In this document: positions 8,901-17,742 of the stretch, one piece after another
How the letters are laid out: each line of letters starts with the position of its first letter
How positions within the stretch are numbered: the stretch's first letter is position 1
Assembly: GCF_946404925.1 (NCBI RefSeq)
Contig: NZ_CAMJFM010000001.1
Location: forward strand, 62,001-126,000
DNA: 64,000 bases
DNA from: an uncultured Prevotella sp.
GTDB lineage: Bacteria > Bacteroidota > Bacteroidia > Bacteroidales > Bacteroidaceae
Direction of reading: 5' to 3'
The notes under the pieces: model-generated
Told to the model about the DNA's origin: nothing
What the model saw: only the letters and a program-made list of their open reading frames with translations
The model's database searches: none
Position numbers and translations under genes: made by a program

Positions 8901-11900
8901 GAGCAGATTGGTACAAGTGCATTTAAGGATTGTTCAGGTTTGATAAATGTTACAATACCAGAATCTTTATTTTCAATTGGTGATTATGCCTTTAATGGTT
9001 GTACTAATCTTACAGAAATAATTAACGATAGAGATGAGCCTGCAATTATTAGCTCTAATGTATTCTCTAATGGTAAAAAAACAAGATTATATGTTCCTGT
9101 ATCACATGAAGGAGCCTATGAGGCTGCAGATGGATGGAAGGATTTAACTATCCTTCGTGGCCTTAAAGATGAGTTTAGTGATGAGTTTAATACTTATAGC
9201 TTTGCGACAGGAGAAGAATTTGCTACATTAACCAAAAGCTTAATTGAAAAATCGAATTATATAATTCCTGATATAGTAAAGAATCCCAAATCTGGTATTG
9301 AATACAAGGTAACAGCCATTGATAGAACTGCATTCGAGAATAACTCAACACTTGAAAAATTGTATATTCCGGAAGGCATAAAAACAATTGGAGCGAAAGC
9401 CTTTTATAATTGTTCGAAACTGAAAAAGGTTGAGTTACCATCTTCTTTGGATTTTATTGGTGATCAAGCATTTGACAAATGTACTGCCATTAATAAAATA
9501 TCAAGCAGAATACTTTCTACTAAACTTGAAAACCTGTGTAGTAAAATCACTAATGTTTTTGCATCGGGTATTTCGCCTAAGGTTTATATTCCTATAGAAG
9601 ATGAATCAAAATACGAAACCTATTGGAGTATATTTAAAGATAAGTTCATTGAAGGCCGTTTGGATATGGGCAATGATGTCGCCTATGGATGGGAGTATGA
9701 GTATTTCACAGGTAAAACTGAAGAAGAGAGAATAGCAACTCTGACTCAGGCTCTCGCGGAATCGACAGAAACTTCTGCAACTGGTTATCTGCCTATACTT
9801 GGTAAAGTAAAATTTGCAAGTGATGAGGAAGCATTAGAATATACTGTGACAGAAATTGCAGAAAATGCATTTAATGAATATCCTACCCCTTCTCGTGTTG
9901 AAAAGCTATCGATTGAAGAGAATATTACAAGTATTGGAGATAATGCTTTCAAAGTTTTATCTAGTTTGAAGATGGTATGGCTTCCTTCAACATTGGAAAC
10001 TATTGGTACAAATGCTTTCAACACAACATCAATAACACATGTATGCAGTGAGGCAACAAAACTGCCTGAGTCCAAGAGTGAGATTGTAAATGATAGTAAA
10101 TCTCCTTATCTGTTTGTCCCTCAAGAAAAAACGGCAACCTATCTGAATAAGAATGGTTGGAAGAACTTTGCAGAGACCAATATATATGAGGGCTATTTTG
10201 TTGACGAGAAAACTCCAGAAACAGATAAATATAAGAATCTTACTTTCCTCTATATAAAAGATAAAAAGGGCGGTGAGACCAAAACAGCCATACTGACTAA
10301 ATCTAAAACGAATACAAACGATGTAGAGATTCCATCTTCTGTTTCGATAGATACTGATTCATATGATGTAATAGAAATAGCAGGCGCTGCATTCAATACA
10401 AGCGCCAATTTGAAGAATATTACTATTCCTGAATCTGTTGTTAAAATAGGTGATAAAGCATTTTCAACATGTAGTAATCTCAAGAATATTACATGTCTAA
10501 ACCCAGTCCCTGTTTCAATCAGTAATAATGTGTTCTCATCCTATACTGCAGCACTATATGTGCCAGGAGGCGAGACTGGGAGCTATGGCTCGGCTGATAT
10601 CTGGAAGGATTTCACTACTATTCATAATGGAGCGCGAATGGTGGGTGAGAACAAAGAGATGGGCCTGAAATATGAATACGCATCAGAAGAAGAAACCGCA
10701 ACATTGATAGAAGGTAAATCTGTAGCCAATGTTATTATTGATCAGAATGTTCCGAATATTAATGAAGAAAAGAAGGTAGAAACGATAGCAGAGTCTGCTT
10801 TCGAAAACAATACTTCACTACAGAGTGTGGTAATTCCTGATGGTATTGTAACTATTGAACCTAAGGCCTTCCAAAATTGTGGTAATTTGACTACGATAGA
10901 ATTCCCTGTTTCTTTGATGTTAATAGGTAAAGATGCATTCAAAGGATGTGGAAAGATAAACACTATTACTAGTTATATACCATGTGCTAATCTGGATAAT
11001 CTATGTGATGTAAGTGAGGTGTTTATTTCAGATCCTCCAATTTCACCAACAATCTATATTCCAGTAGAAGATGATGGCCTTGAAAAATATTCAAATAAGT
11101 GGAATATATCTAGTGGAACAAAATTTATTGAAGGTTACCCCGCAACAAATGTAGATGAGAATGGATGGGAGTATGCTTATCGTAAAGGTGTTGATAATTC
11201 AGCAAAACTGACAAAGGCTACCAATTCTGTTACAGATATATATGGCCATCTGAAAGTGCCTGGCGTACTCAAAATTGGAACAGACGAAATTAAAGTAACA
11301 GAAATAGCTGCCTCTGCATTCAATAGTTATGCAGATAAGTCAAAAGTTAATAAATTGACGATACCAGAGAATTTAAAAAAAATCGGAAGTAATGCTTTCT
11401 CGGCTTTCTCAAATGTACAGAAACTTATGCTCCCTTCAACATTGGAAACTGTTGAAGCAAATGCCTTTAATGTTAACAATATAAAGTATGTGTGCAGTGA
11501 GGCAACAAAAGCTCCAACTTTAGCAGAATCTATATTCGCTGAGAATAAGGAAGCTTATCTGTTAGTTCCTAATGTCGAGAACTATAAATCAGATACCAAA
11601 TGGTCGGGTGATAAAATCAAAATTTACAAGGGCTATTTCGTAGATGACATAACCCCAACTACTGATGATTATAAGAATCAGACTTTTATCTGTCTACTGA
11701 ATAAGAAAGATGGTGATGAAAAGAGGGCAATCCTAATTAAGTCTACAACGAATACCGAAGACGTTGAGATTCCTGAATCTGTTCCATTAGGCGGTGAGCC
11801 ATATAGTGTGGCAGAAATTTCTGAATCAGCCTTCAGAGGTAGTAGTAATTTGAAGAATATTACTATTCCTTCGACGGTCAATAAGATTGGTGATAATGTT

Positions 11901-14900
11901 TTTGCCAACTGTACTCAAATATTGAATATTGACTGTAAGGTAATTTCTCCAATTGAAATTTCTTCTAATGTGTTCCCTGGGTCCACAGCGTCACTTTATG
12001 TCCCTGCCTCAGATGATACAAATTCAGAGGAGGCTCCTGTGAATAAATATGGAAAGGCTGATGTGTGGAAGAATTTCTCTGTAATTCATAATGGAAATAG
12101 AATTATCAAGAAAGAATATGATTTAACATATGAATATGCGTCTGGAGAACAATATGCAACATTGATTAAGGGTGAAACTGCTGGTGATGTTACTATTGAG
12201 AATAATGTTCCAGGTACAGTAGATAAGGAAGTAACTTCTATTGGTGAGTCGGCATTTATTGGTAATAAAAAAATTACCAGTCTTACTATATCTAAGGGAA
12301 TCACGAAGATCGGAGCTAGCGCCTTTGAGAATTGTAGTGAAATCAGTAAGATAACGTTGCCATCTGGTTTGACAGATATTGGCGAGAAAGCTTTTGCAGG
12401 TTGTACAAAAATAGATGAGATTATTACTGATGTTGATAAGGATGAATTAATAAAGATTCCAGATAATGTTTTCTCAAGGAATGAACTTCAGGATAAAACA
12501 ATTGTATATGTTCCTGCAGAGAGTGAGAAGGCATATCGTGAATATGACACATCTGGTGGTTGGTCAATATTTAACAAATTTAGAGAAGGAAAGTGGATGG
12601 GACCTCTCATCGTGAATAATATTGTATATAGATATCATACAGTTAATAACAAGGCGACTGTGGTAGGAATTAACAATCCTGTAAATGAGAATAAACTTGA
12701 AATAAAATATAATGTCACCCTTAATAACTTGCCTTGTGAAGTAGATTCAGTCGTTATTGCGAAAGATGGTTTTTCACATCCAGAAGTAGTGGAGAATTTG
12801 ATTATTGGTGAAGGCATTAAGGTGATAGGTGACAATGCATTCAAGGAATGTAAGAATTTGGCACAGGTAGAGTTGCCGTCAAGTCTGACATCTATAGGTG
12901 CAGATGCTTTCAATGGCTGTACTAAATTGACTAAGCTTTGGCTCCCTTCAAACCTAAAAGCAATAGGCAATAATGCTTTCAGGGATTGTAAATTGACACA
13001 TATTAGTTACGATGGAGATGAATTACCCACTATAAATAAAAATGTTTTCTCTAATTATAGCGCTTACCTATTTATCTCCAAGGGAACAGACTATAATAAA
13101 GAGGTGTGGAGTGATTTTGCTCGATTCTATGAAGGTAAGTTCATTGGCGAGTCAACATATGATGGTAATAAATATCTATACTTAAAGCAAAAAGATGGTA
13201 GTAGAACTGCTGTACTATTATCAAATACAGGGGGACAGATTCCAAATGATCCTATATCTTTTGTAGATCCCAAGACCTCCGAACCTAATGATTATACAGT
13301 GACAATTATAGGTAAAGAAGCCTTTCTCGGAAAGGATTTAACTAATTTGGAAAGATTGCCAGAGAGCATTGAAATGATTGAAGAAAATGCATTCAAAAAT
13401 TCTAGGCTGAGCAAATTGAAGTCATTACCATCAAATCTGAAGAAGATAGGTAAGTATGCATTTAGTGGTAATAATTTAGTAACCCTAGAGTTCCCATCAA
13501 GTTTGACAATTATTGAAGATGGAGCCTTTAAGGATAATAGAATGCTTGAAAGCATGACAATGAAAGAGGGACTTGAGACAATAGGGGCAGATGCTTTTAA
13601 TGGATGTACAAGTCTGGAGAAACTTGAATTGCCAAAAAGCTTGATGAGCATAGGTGACTATGCCTTTAGTAAAAATTCAAAGCTTGAGAGTCTTACTATA
13701 CAGGAAGGATTAAATACGATTGCTATTGGTGCATATGCTTTCAATGAGTGTACAAGTTTGAAGGTGCTCAAATTGCCCAAAAACTTGAGGTCAATAGGCA
13801 ACTATGCTTTCAATGCAAATACAAATCTTAAGAATTTGACATTATCAGAGGGTATTGAAACGATAGGCGCTTATTCATTCAAAGGTTGTAGTAGCCTTAA
13901 GATGATTGAACTTCCTTCATCTCTGACTTCAATTGGCACTGGTGCTTTTGATGATTGTAATAGTTTGACAGAGGTTATTAGTAATCTTACGGCTGTAATT
14001 GCAAGTCGCAATCCGCTCTCTTTGCCATATACTACATTATATGTCCCTGAAGGAACTAATGACGAATATTCTGAATGGAAGTGCGCTCACATTCTTAAAG
14101 GAGACAGGAAACTATGGAATGACGAAGATGGATTCTATTATGCCTATTCAAAAGGTGATAAAAAAGCTATTTTGATTGAAGCAACAAAGACAGGGGATAT
14201 TACTATACCTGGTTCTATCACCTTCGAAGAAGATGGAGAGGATGTTGCATGTAATGTGATTGGTATCGATAAGTCTGTATTCAGTGGCAAATCTGATATT
14301 AAGAAGGTGATAATTGAGGAAAATGTAGAGACAATTGGTGCATATGCCTTCGATGGTTGTAGTAATTTAAAACAGATTACACTTCCATCGACTCTTACGG
14401 ACATTGGCGAACATGCCTTCGATGGTTGCATTAATCTGACTGAGGTAGTTAGTAATATAGATAAGGATGATCTTACGGAAAGAAATAAACTCTCTATACC
14501 TGATGTTAAATTCAATTTGTATGTTCCTGCAGGATCCTCGCAGAAATATGCTGATGCAGGATGGGGATCTGCTAACATATATGAAGGAGAAAGAGTAGAA
14601 AAAGAGATTGACGGTTTGTATTATGCTTATGCTGAAAATGCAGATGCCACTAACAAAGAGGCCATTTTGGTGAAAGTTGATGCAGAAAAACTGAATAAAG
14701 ATGTTACTATACCAGGTTCTATCAAGATAAAGATCAAGGTCGGTGATGATGAGAAGGAGTTTGATTATAATGTGATTGCCATAGACAACTCTGTATTCTA
14801 TGGCAATACAGATGTTAAGACAGTGAAGATAGAAAACGGTTTAAAGTATATCGGTGTTAGCGTTTTTGAAGGATGTACAGCTCTTGAAAGATTAGAATTG

Positions 14901-17696
14901 CCATCAACATTGGAAAAGATTGGTGATAAGGCTTTTGATGGTTGTGATAATCTGACAGCAGTTGTCAGCAATATTATGGCTTCGGAAGTAATTAATAGTA
15001 TCACTTTCTCTAAACCTAATGCGATATTGTATGTACCAGAAGGAACATTGGATGATTATTCTAAGGAAGGCTCTGGATGGGTATTTGCACATATTTATGT
15101 TGGTGAAAGATTAGAAGAGGAACAAAATGGCCTGTTATTTGTTTGTGCAACGGGCGATAAGACGGCAATAGTAATTAAAGAAATAGCAGAGAAACCGAGT
15201 GAAAATATCACTATCCCTGGCTCTATTACTATCGGAGAAGGCGAATCTGCTGTGAAGTATACTGTGGTTGCCATCAAAGATGATGCCTTCAGTGGTAATA
15301 CGGAACTTAAGGTAGTGAAGATAGGAGAGGGCGTAAAGACCATCGGAGCAAATGCTTTCCAAGGATGTACTAATTTGCAGAAAGTATGGCTCCCATCTGC
15401 TTTGACAAAGATTGACGAAAATGCATTTGATGGGTGCAATAGTATAGCATATATCTGCACCAGTAGCAAAATACCGCTCGAATCTCCTAACTTCAGTAAG
15501 AACGTTTTCTCTTCATATAATGCTACTCTATATGTGCCTGATGAAGAAGCGGTAGGTAATTATAAGAAGAATGATATATGGAAATCATTTACCTGTAAGG
15601 TGGGATACTTTGAGGGTGTGAAAACACAGGATAATATAATATATGAATGTGTGATGAGTGGTGATGTCGCTATTGCAACATTGGTAAAGTCGGAAACAAC
15701 TGTGGCAGATGTTGTAATTCCTTCATTTGTAAAGTTGGATAATGACACACGCGAATATAAGGTTACTACAATTAGTAAGGTCTTTAAAGGAAATAGTAAT
15801 ATTGTTACTCTGAAAATCGGTGAGAATATTAAGACGATTGATGATGAAGCCTTCTTGAATTGTAGTAAATTGCAGAAGGTTTGGCTTCCTTCTTCTTTGG
15901 AAAGTATAGGTAATAAGGCTTTTAATGGGTGCAAGTCTATCACTCGTGTAAGCACTAAGACCAAGACAATGCCTTCTCTCGGTTCAGATGTGTTCTCGAC
16001 AAGCTCTGCTTATCTGTTTATTCCTGAAGGAACGGAATCAAGTTGGAGTGGTTTTGCTAAGGTCGTTGAGGGCCACTATGTTGGTGATGTATCATCAGAT
16101 AACATATCATATATATGTATGGAAACTGGTGATGCTACAGAAAAAACTTCAATGCTGATTAAGGCTCCAAAGACAGCTTCTACTTTTGCATCATCTGTTG
16201 TTTTTGAGGAGAATTCTTATCCTCTGACAACTATCGGAGAGTCTGCTTTTGAAGACAATACAGCAATTGTGAATCTAGTTATTCCTGATGGTGTTAAGAC
16301 AATTGAAACCAATGCATTTAAGAAAGCTTCGAAACTTCGAACTGTTGAATTCCCAATATCTATGGAATCGATAGCTGATAATGCCTTCCAGGGTTGTAAC
16401 TTAGCTTACATTCAGAGTTACATAGAAACTCCATCTGCTATATCTGATAATGTGTTTGCTGATGCTGTATATAGCAATGCAATATTGTTTGTTCCTGATA
16501 ATACATCTAATAATTATAATGTTGATGGTTGGAAGAAATTCACAATAGTTGAGGGTATTTACTCAGAGGAGACTATTGAAGATATGACTTATCTCTGTGT
16601 GATGAGTCAGGACAAACTTGTTGCTAAACTGACCAAGAGTTTATCGAAGACTAAGGAGGTGAAGGTACCTGCAAAGATTTTCATAGGTGGCATAAACTAT
16701 CAGGTAGAAGGTATAGAGAAATCTGCATTCGAAGGCAATAGCTCGCTTGAGAAATTAATTGTGGCAGAGGGTATAAAGACTATTGGCGTTGGAGCCTTCA
16801 AGCAATGTTCTAAACTCAAGTCGGTAGTACTGCCCGCTTCTTTGGAGACAATTGGCGACAACGCCTTTGAAAGCTGCTCATGTTTAGAAACGGTTACCTG
16901 TGCTGGTGAGACTCCTGTGGACATTAGCAAGAATGTATTCTCGGTTACTACATTAGAAGTGAATGTACCTACGAGAAGTTCTGTAAGTGCATATAAGGAA
17001 CATTCTGTTTGGGGTGGTTATGAAATACTCTATTCAATGTCGTCTACCTCAGGAAGTGATGGTACAGAGAATGTTGATGTTGCAACTTATCAGCTTGTAA
17101 CTCCAGAAGGAAACGATGTGACAACAACCTCAGTTGCAATCGTTGATGACGATAACGTGAAGGGTGATTTCGTTATACCAACCACAGTGACACGTAATGG
17201 AATGCCTTATACAGTAACAACGATTGCTCCTAGCGCTTTTGAGGGTAATATAGAGCTAATAAGTGTTAGCTTACCTCCTACTGTCACTTCGATTGGAACT
17301 GGCGCGTTTGCTGGTTGTGAAAATTTGCAGTCGATGACGGTAAACAATACTGTTCCTCCTACACTCATAAGTACATTTACAGGAGCAGGTGCTCGCAGAA
17401 TGTTAACTAGAGGAGCTGATGATAGCCCAATATTCAAAGGTGTAGATGTGGAAAACTGTATACTCTATGTTCCAGAAGAAAGTGTAGAAAAGTATAAGGC
17501 TTCTGAATTATGGGGTGTCTTCAAGAATATTCGAGCTATTTCGGCTACAGGTATGAGTGGGGTAATTGTGCCAGAAAGAACTCCATTCGATGTTTACAAT
17601 CTGCAAGGACGAAAGGTGAAATCGGGTGTGACCACACTCAAGGGATTGAGTCCTGGAGTCTACATCGTAAGAGGAAAGAAAGTCGCAATTAAATAA
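5904..17696 (+). CDS. Giant BspA-like leucine-rich repeat surface protein (3930 aa)
   Basis: A signal peptide (MKKILLFAIGVLTSVTMLA) is followed by about 22 modules of roughly 175 residues. Each has a strand-rich lead (tATLxK, then vxIP), two to several LRR_5/TpLRR repeats (IGxxAFxxCxxLxxVxLPSSLxxIG), a NVFSxxxAxLYVP segment and a closing WxxFxxIxEG. Module closings can be followed from about residue 155 to the C-terminus. One stretch (about 13315-13980) has roughly ten consecutive LRRs. The end (VYNLQGRKV, then SPGVYIVRGKKVAIK) resembles Bacteroidetes C-terminal sorting tails such as T9SS type A. BspA proteins of oral Bacteroidetes bind host matrix and other bacteria, so adhesion is the likely role, though the ligand is unknown. 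It has its own promoter. Length is several times that of classical BspA. Confidence 0.93.
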   Translation: MKKILLFAIGVLTSVTMLAEVKPYTDSETGFMYEYDTEKKTATFAGVLEANINVKYAVVQSSIKGSDGLDYPVTAIGKEAFKGCSSLRLLTLPETLTSIASNAFSGCDDLKHIYCKVLNPTNILNPGGLPSYSDAKMVTLYVETNESKSNYENDPNWNTKYSRILVGPMSSEPFKYKDGNDDLTGMFYVCAEGSKEATLSTGKNEKDIVVPKTIIYNGDNYNVTGIDRLAFNQFSEIEKLWLPETLTDISNYAFNGCSNLIYIGLEQTASPRYKPSVFPKNELMTLFIPEYPDYSVDGYLNSQWDNSQFDDRIYNGKMIEVPYQGMKYLCADREYDGDAILVAGKDGISYLESSIDINGKYYSLRGIGKSAFKDCTLITSLNVPYGVTTISNMAFQGCSNLQSLTLPSSLKTIGSSAFSGCGKWQNIKLPSSLTTIGTSAFNGCSSLKDLILPSGLTTIGSNAFSNCSNLRTLDIYNLKSIGSGAFNSCNSLAHVRCRIYNPSNLDPTNLPNNEMMTLYVNQGRSKAFEDETNLITTWKAKFNGRIYEGDWKDNVEIDGMYYICSPVSEKATLYKGKSETDITISDIKDGNNTYTVTGIDRQAFKGSSLVNLTLPNTITHIGPEAFSGCNSLDRVVSYIETPFKINENVFGTAKKLYVPEDTRDNYIKFAGWNKFTYKMEGEPISVPNEAGTFICASKSKEAILTIGNKQTTSVTINPSIQDEESNTYQVIAIEKGAFQNSGELVKLTFMDNTGSENSISIGDNAFSSCSKLRVLTLPSKVELGSRVFNGSNNLEYIICKSTSPKIIDNEVFTTTIGTLYVPTSYSGAYNIEGWNKFTKRVECEDMQVHSLDDGMTYEYLSKKVDENTLRTATVIKDSKGSTTVSPKDGILEIKNSVSLPSGGDPYTIVSIAKEAFKGNGNIKELKLSDDITSIGGSAFQNCSNLQNIKLSSTLTTIEDNAFQNCTKLKSFTIPQTLTTIGDNAFEGCLALTELVSDGIEQIGTSAFKDCSGLINVTIPESLFSIGDYAFNGCTNLTEIINDRDEPAIISSNVFSNGKKTRLYVPVSHEGAYEAADGWKDLTILRGLKDEFSDEFNTYSFATGEEFATLTKSLIEKSNYIIPDIVKNPKSGIEYKVTAIDRTAFENNSTLEKLYIPEGIKTIGAKAFYNCSKLKKVELPSSLDFIGDQAFDKCTAINKISSRILSTKLENLCSKITNVFASGISPKVYIPIEDESKYETYWSIFKDKFIEGRLDMGNDVAYGWEYEYFTGKTEEERIATLTQALAESTETSATGYLPILGKVKFASDEEALEYTVTEIAENAFNEYPTPSRVEKLSIEENITSIGDNAFKVLSSLKMVWLPSTLETIGTNAFNTTSITHVCSEATKLPESKSEIVNDSKSPYLFVPQEKTATYLNKNGWKNFAETNIYEGYFVDEKTPETDKYKNLTFLYIKDKKGGETKTAILTKSKTNTNDVEIPSSVSIDTDSYDVIEIAGAAFNTSANLKNITIPESVVKIGDKAFSTCSNLKNITCLNPVPVSISNNVFSSYTAALYVPGGETGSYGSADIWKDFTTIHNGARMVGENKEMGLKYEYASEEETATLIEGKSVANVIIDQNVPNINEEKKVETIAESAFENNTSLQSVVIPDGIVTIEPKAFQNCGNLTTIEFPVSLMLIGKDAFKGCGKINTITSYIPCANLDNLCDVSEVFISDPPISPTIYIPVEDDGLEKYSNKWNISSGTKFIEGYPATNVDENGWEYAYRKGVDNSAKLTKATNSVTDIYGHLKVPGVLKIGTDEIKVTEIAASAFNSYADKSKVNKLTIPENLKKIGSNAFSAFSNVQKLMLPSTLETVEANAFNVNNIKYVCSEATKAPTLAESIFAENKEAYLLVPNVENYKSDTKWSGDKIKIYKGYFVDDITPTTDDYKNQTFICLLNKKDGDEKRAILIKSTTNTEDVEIPESVPLGGEPYSVAEISESAFRGSSNLKNITIPSTVNKIGDNVFANCTQILNIDCKVISPIEISSNVFPGSTASLYVPASDDTNSEEAPVNKYGKADVWKNFSVIHNGNRIIKKEYDLTYEYASGEQYATLIKGETAGDVTIENNVPGTVDKEVTSIGESAFIGNKKITSLTISKGITKIGASAFENCSEISKITLPSGLTDIGEKAFAGCTKIDEIITDVDKDELIKIPDNVFSRNELQDKTIVYVPAESEKAYREYDTSGGWSIFNKFREGKWMGPLIVNNIVYRYHTVNNKATVVGINNPVNENKLEIKYNVTLNNLPCEVDSVVIAKDGFSHPEVVENLIIGEGIKVIGDNAFKECKNLAQVELPSSLTSIGADAFNGCTKLTKLWLPSNLKAIGNNAFRDCKLTHISYDGDELPTINKNVFSNYSAYLFISKGTDYNKEVWSDFARFYEGKFIGESTYDGNKYLYLKQKDGSRTAVLLSNTGGQIPNDPISFVDPKTSEPNDYTVTIIGKEAFLGKDLTNLERLPESIEMIEENAFKNSRLSKLKSLPSNLKKIGKYAFSGNNLVTLEFPSSLTIIEDGAFKDNRMLESMTMKEGLETIGADAFNGCTSLEKLELPKSLMSIGDYAFSKNSKLESLTIQEGLNTIAIGAYAFNECTSLKVLKLPKNLRSIGNYAFNANTNLKNLTLSEGIETIGAYSFKGCSSLKMIELPSSLTSIGTGAFDDCNSLTEVISNLTAVIASRNPLSLPYTTLYVPEGTNDEYSEWKCAHILKGDRKLWNDEDGFYYAYSKGDKKAILIEATKTGDITIPGSITFEEDGEDVACNVIGIDKSVFSGKSDIKKVIIEENVETIGAYAFDGCSNLKQITLPSTLTDIGEHAFDGCINLTEVVSNIDKDDLTERNKLSIPDVKFNLYVPAGSSQKYADAGWGSANIYEGERVEKEIDGLYYAYAENADATNKEAILVKVDAEKLNKDVTIPGSIKIKIKVGDDEKEFDYNVIAIDNSVFYGNTDVKTVKIENGLKYIGVSVFEGCTALERLELPSTLEKIGDKAFDGCDNLTAVVSNIMASEVINSITFSKPNAILYVPEGTLDDYSKEGSGWVFAHIYVGERLEEEQNGLLFVCATGDKTAIVIKEIAEKPSENITIPGSITIGEGESAVKYTVVAIKDDAFSGNTELKVVKIGEGVKTIGANAFQGCTNLQKVWLPSALTKIDENAFDGCNSIAYICTSSKIPLESPNFSKNVFSSYNATLYVPDEEAVGNYKKNDIWKSFTCKVGYFEGVKTQDNIIYECVMSGDVAIATLVKSETTVADVVIPSFVKLDNDTREYKVTTISKVFKGNSNIVTLKIGENIKTIDDEAFLNCSKLQKVWLPSSLESIGNKAFNGCKSITRVSTKTKTMPSLGSDVFSTSSAYLFIPEGTESSWSGFAKVVEGHYVGDVSSDNISYICMETGDATEKTSMLIKAPKTASTFASSVVFEENSYPLTTIGESAFEDNTAIVNLVIPDGVKTIETNAFKKASKLRTVEFPISMESIADNAFQGCNLAYIQSYIETPSAISDNVFADAVYSNAILFVPDNTSNNYNVDGWKKFTIVEGIYSEETIEDMTYLCVMSQDKLVAKLTKSLSKTKEVKVPAKIFIGGINYQVEGIEKSAFEGNSSLEKLIVAEGIKTIGVGAFKQCSKLKSVVLPASLETIGDNAFESCSCLETVTCAGETPVDISKNVFSVTTLEVNVPTRSSVSAYKEHSVWGGYEILYSMSSTSGSDGTENVDVATYQLVTPEGNDVTTTSVAIVDDDNVKGDFVIPTTVTRNGMPYTVTTIAPSAFEGNIELISVSLPPTVTSIGTGAFAGCENLQSMTVNNTVPPTLISTFTGAGARRMLTRGADDSPIFKGVDVENCILYVPEESVEKYKASELWGVFKNIRAISATGMSGVIVPERTPFDVYNLQGRKVKSGVTTLKGLSPGVYIVRGKKVAIK
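9490..12200 (+). repeat. Tandem duplication of a three-module block inside the BspA-like gene
   Basis: Protein modules coded from about 9490 to 10960 and from about 10970 to 12200 match in order. Marker pairs are LENLC/LDNLC, GWEYEY/GWEYAY, the shared VCSEATK, YEGYFVDE/YKGYFVDD, SNLKNITIP (partly ANLKNITIP), and WKDFTTIHNG/WKNFSVIHNG. The offset stays at roughly 1.45 kb, so a unit of three modules was copied as a block rather than one module at a time. Borders are approximate because they were placed by eye on the protein. Confidence 0.7.
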
Positions 17697-17742
17697 GACA
17701 AATAATCCTGGGGGCTCCCCCCCAGGATTATTTGTCTTATTT
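17691..17742. terminator. Perfect bidirectional hairpin spanning both stop codons
   Basis: Arms 17691-17714 and 17719-17742 are perfectly complementary over 24 bp with a 4-nt loop (CTCC). The GC-rich core CCTGGGGG/CCCCCAGG is flanked by AT-rich stem. The BspA stop (17694-17696) lies in one arm and the BACON-protein stop (17737-17739) in the other. It should end transcription of both converging genes and block antisense read-through. Confidence 0.85.

Noticed and set aside
9223..17437. Many minus-strand open frames of 70-145 codons inside the adhesin gene
   Set aside because: They mirror the LRR codon pattern of the plus strand (recurring ALSPI, KAPSI-like peptides), have no promoters, and are shadows of the repeat structure.
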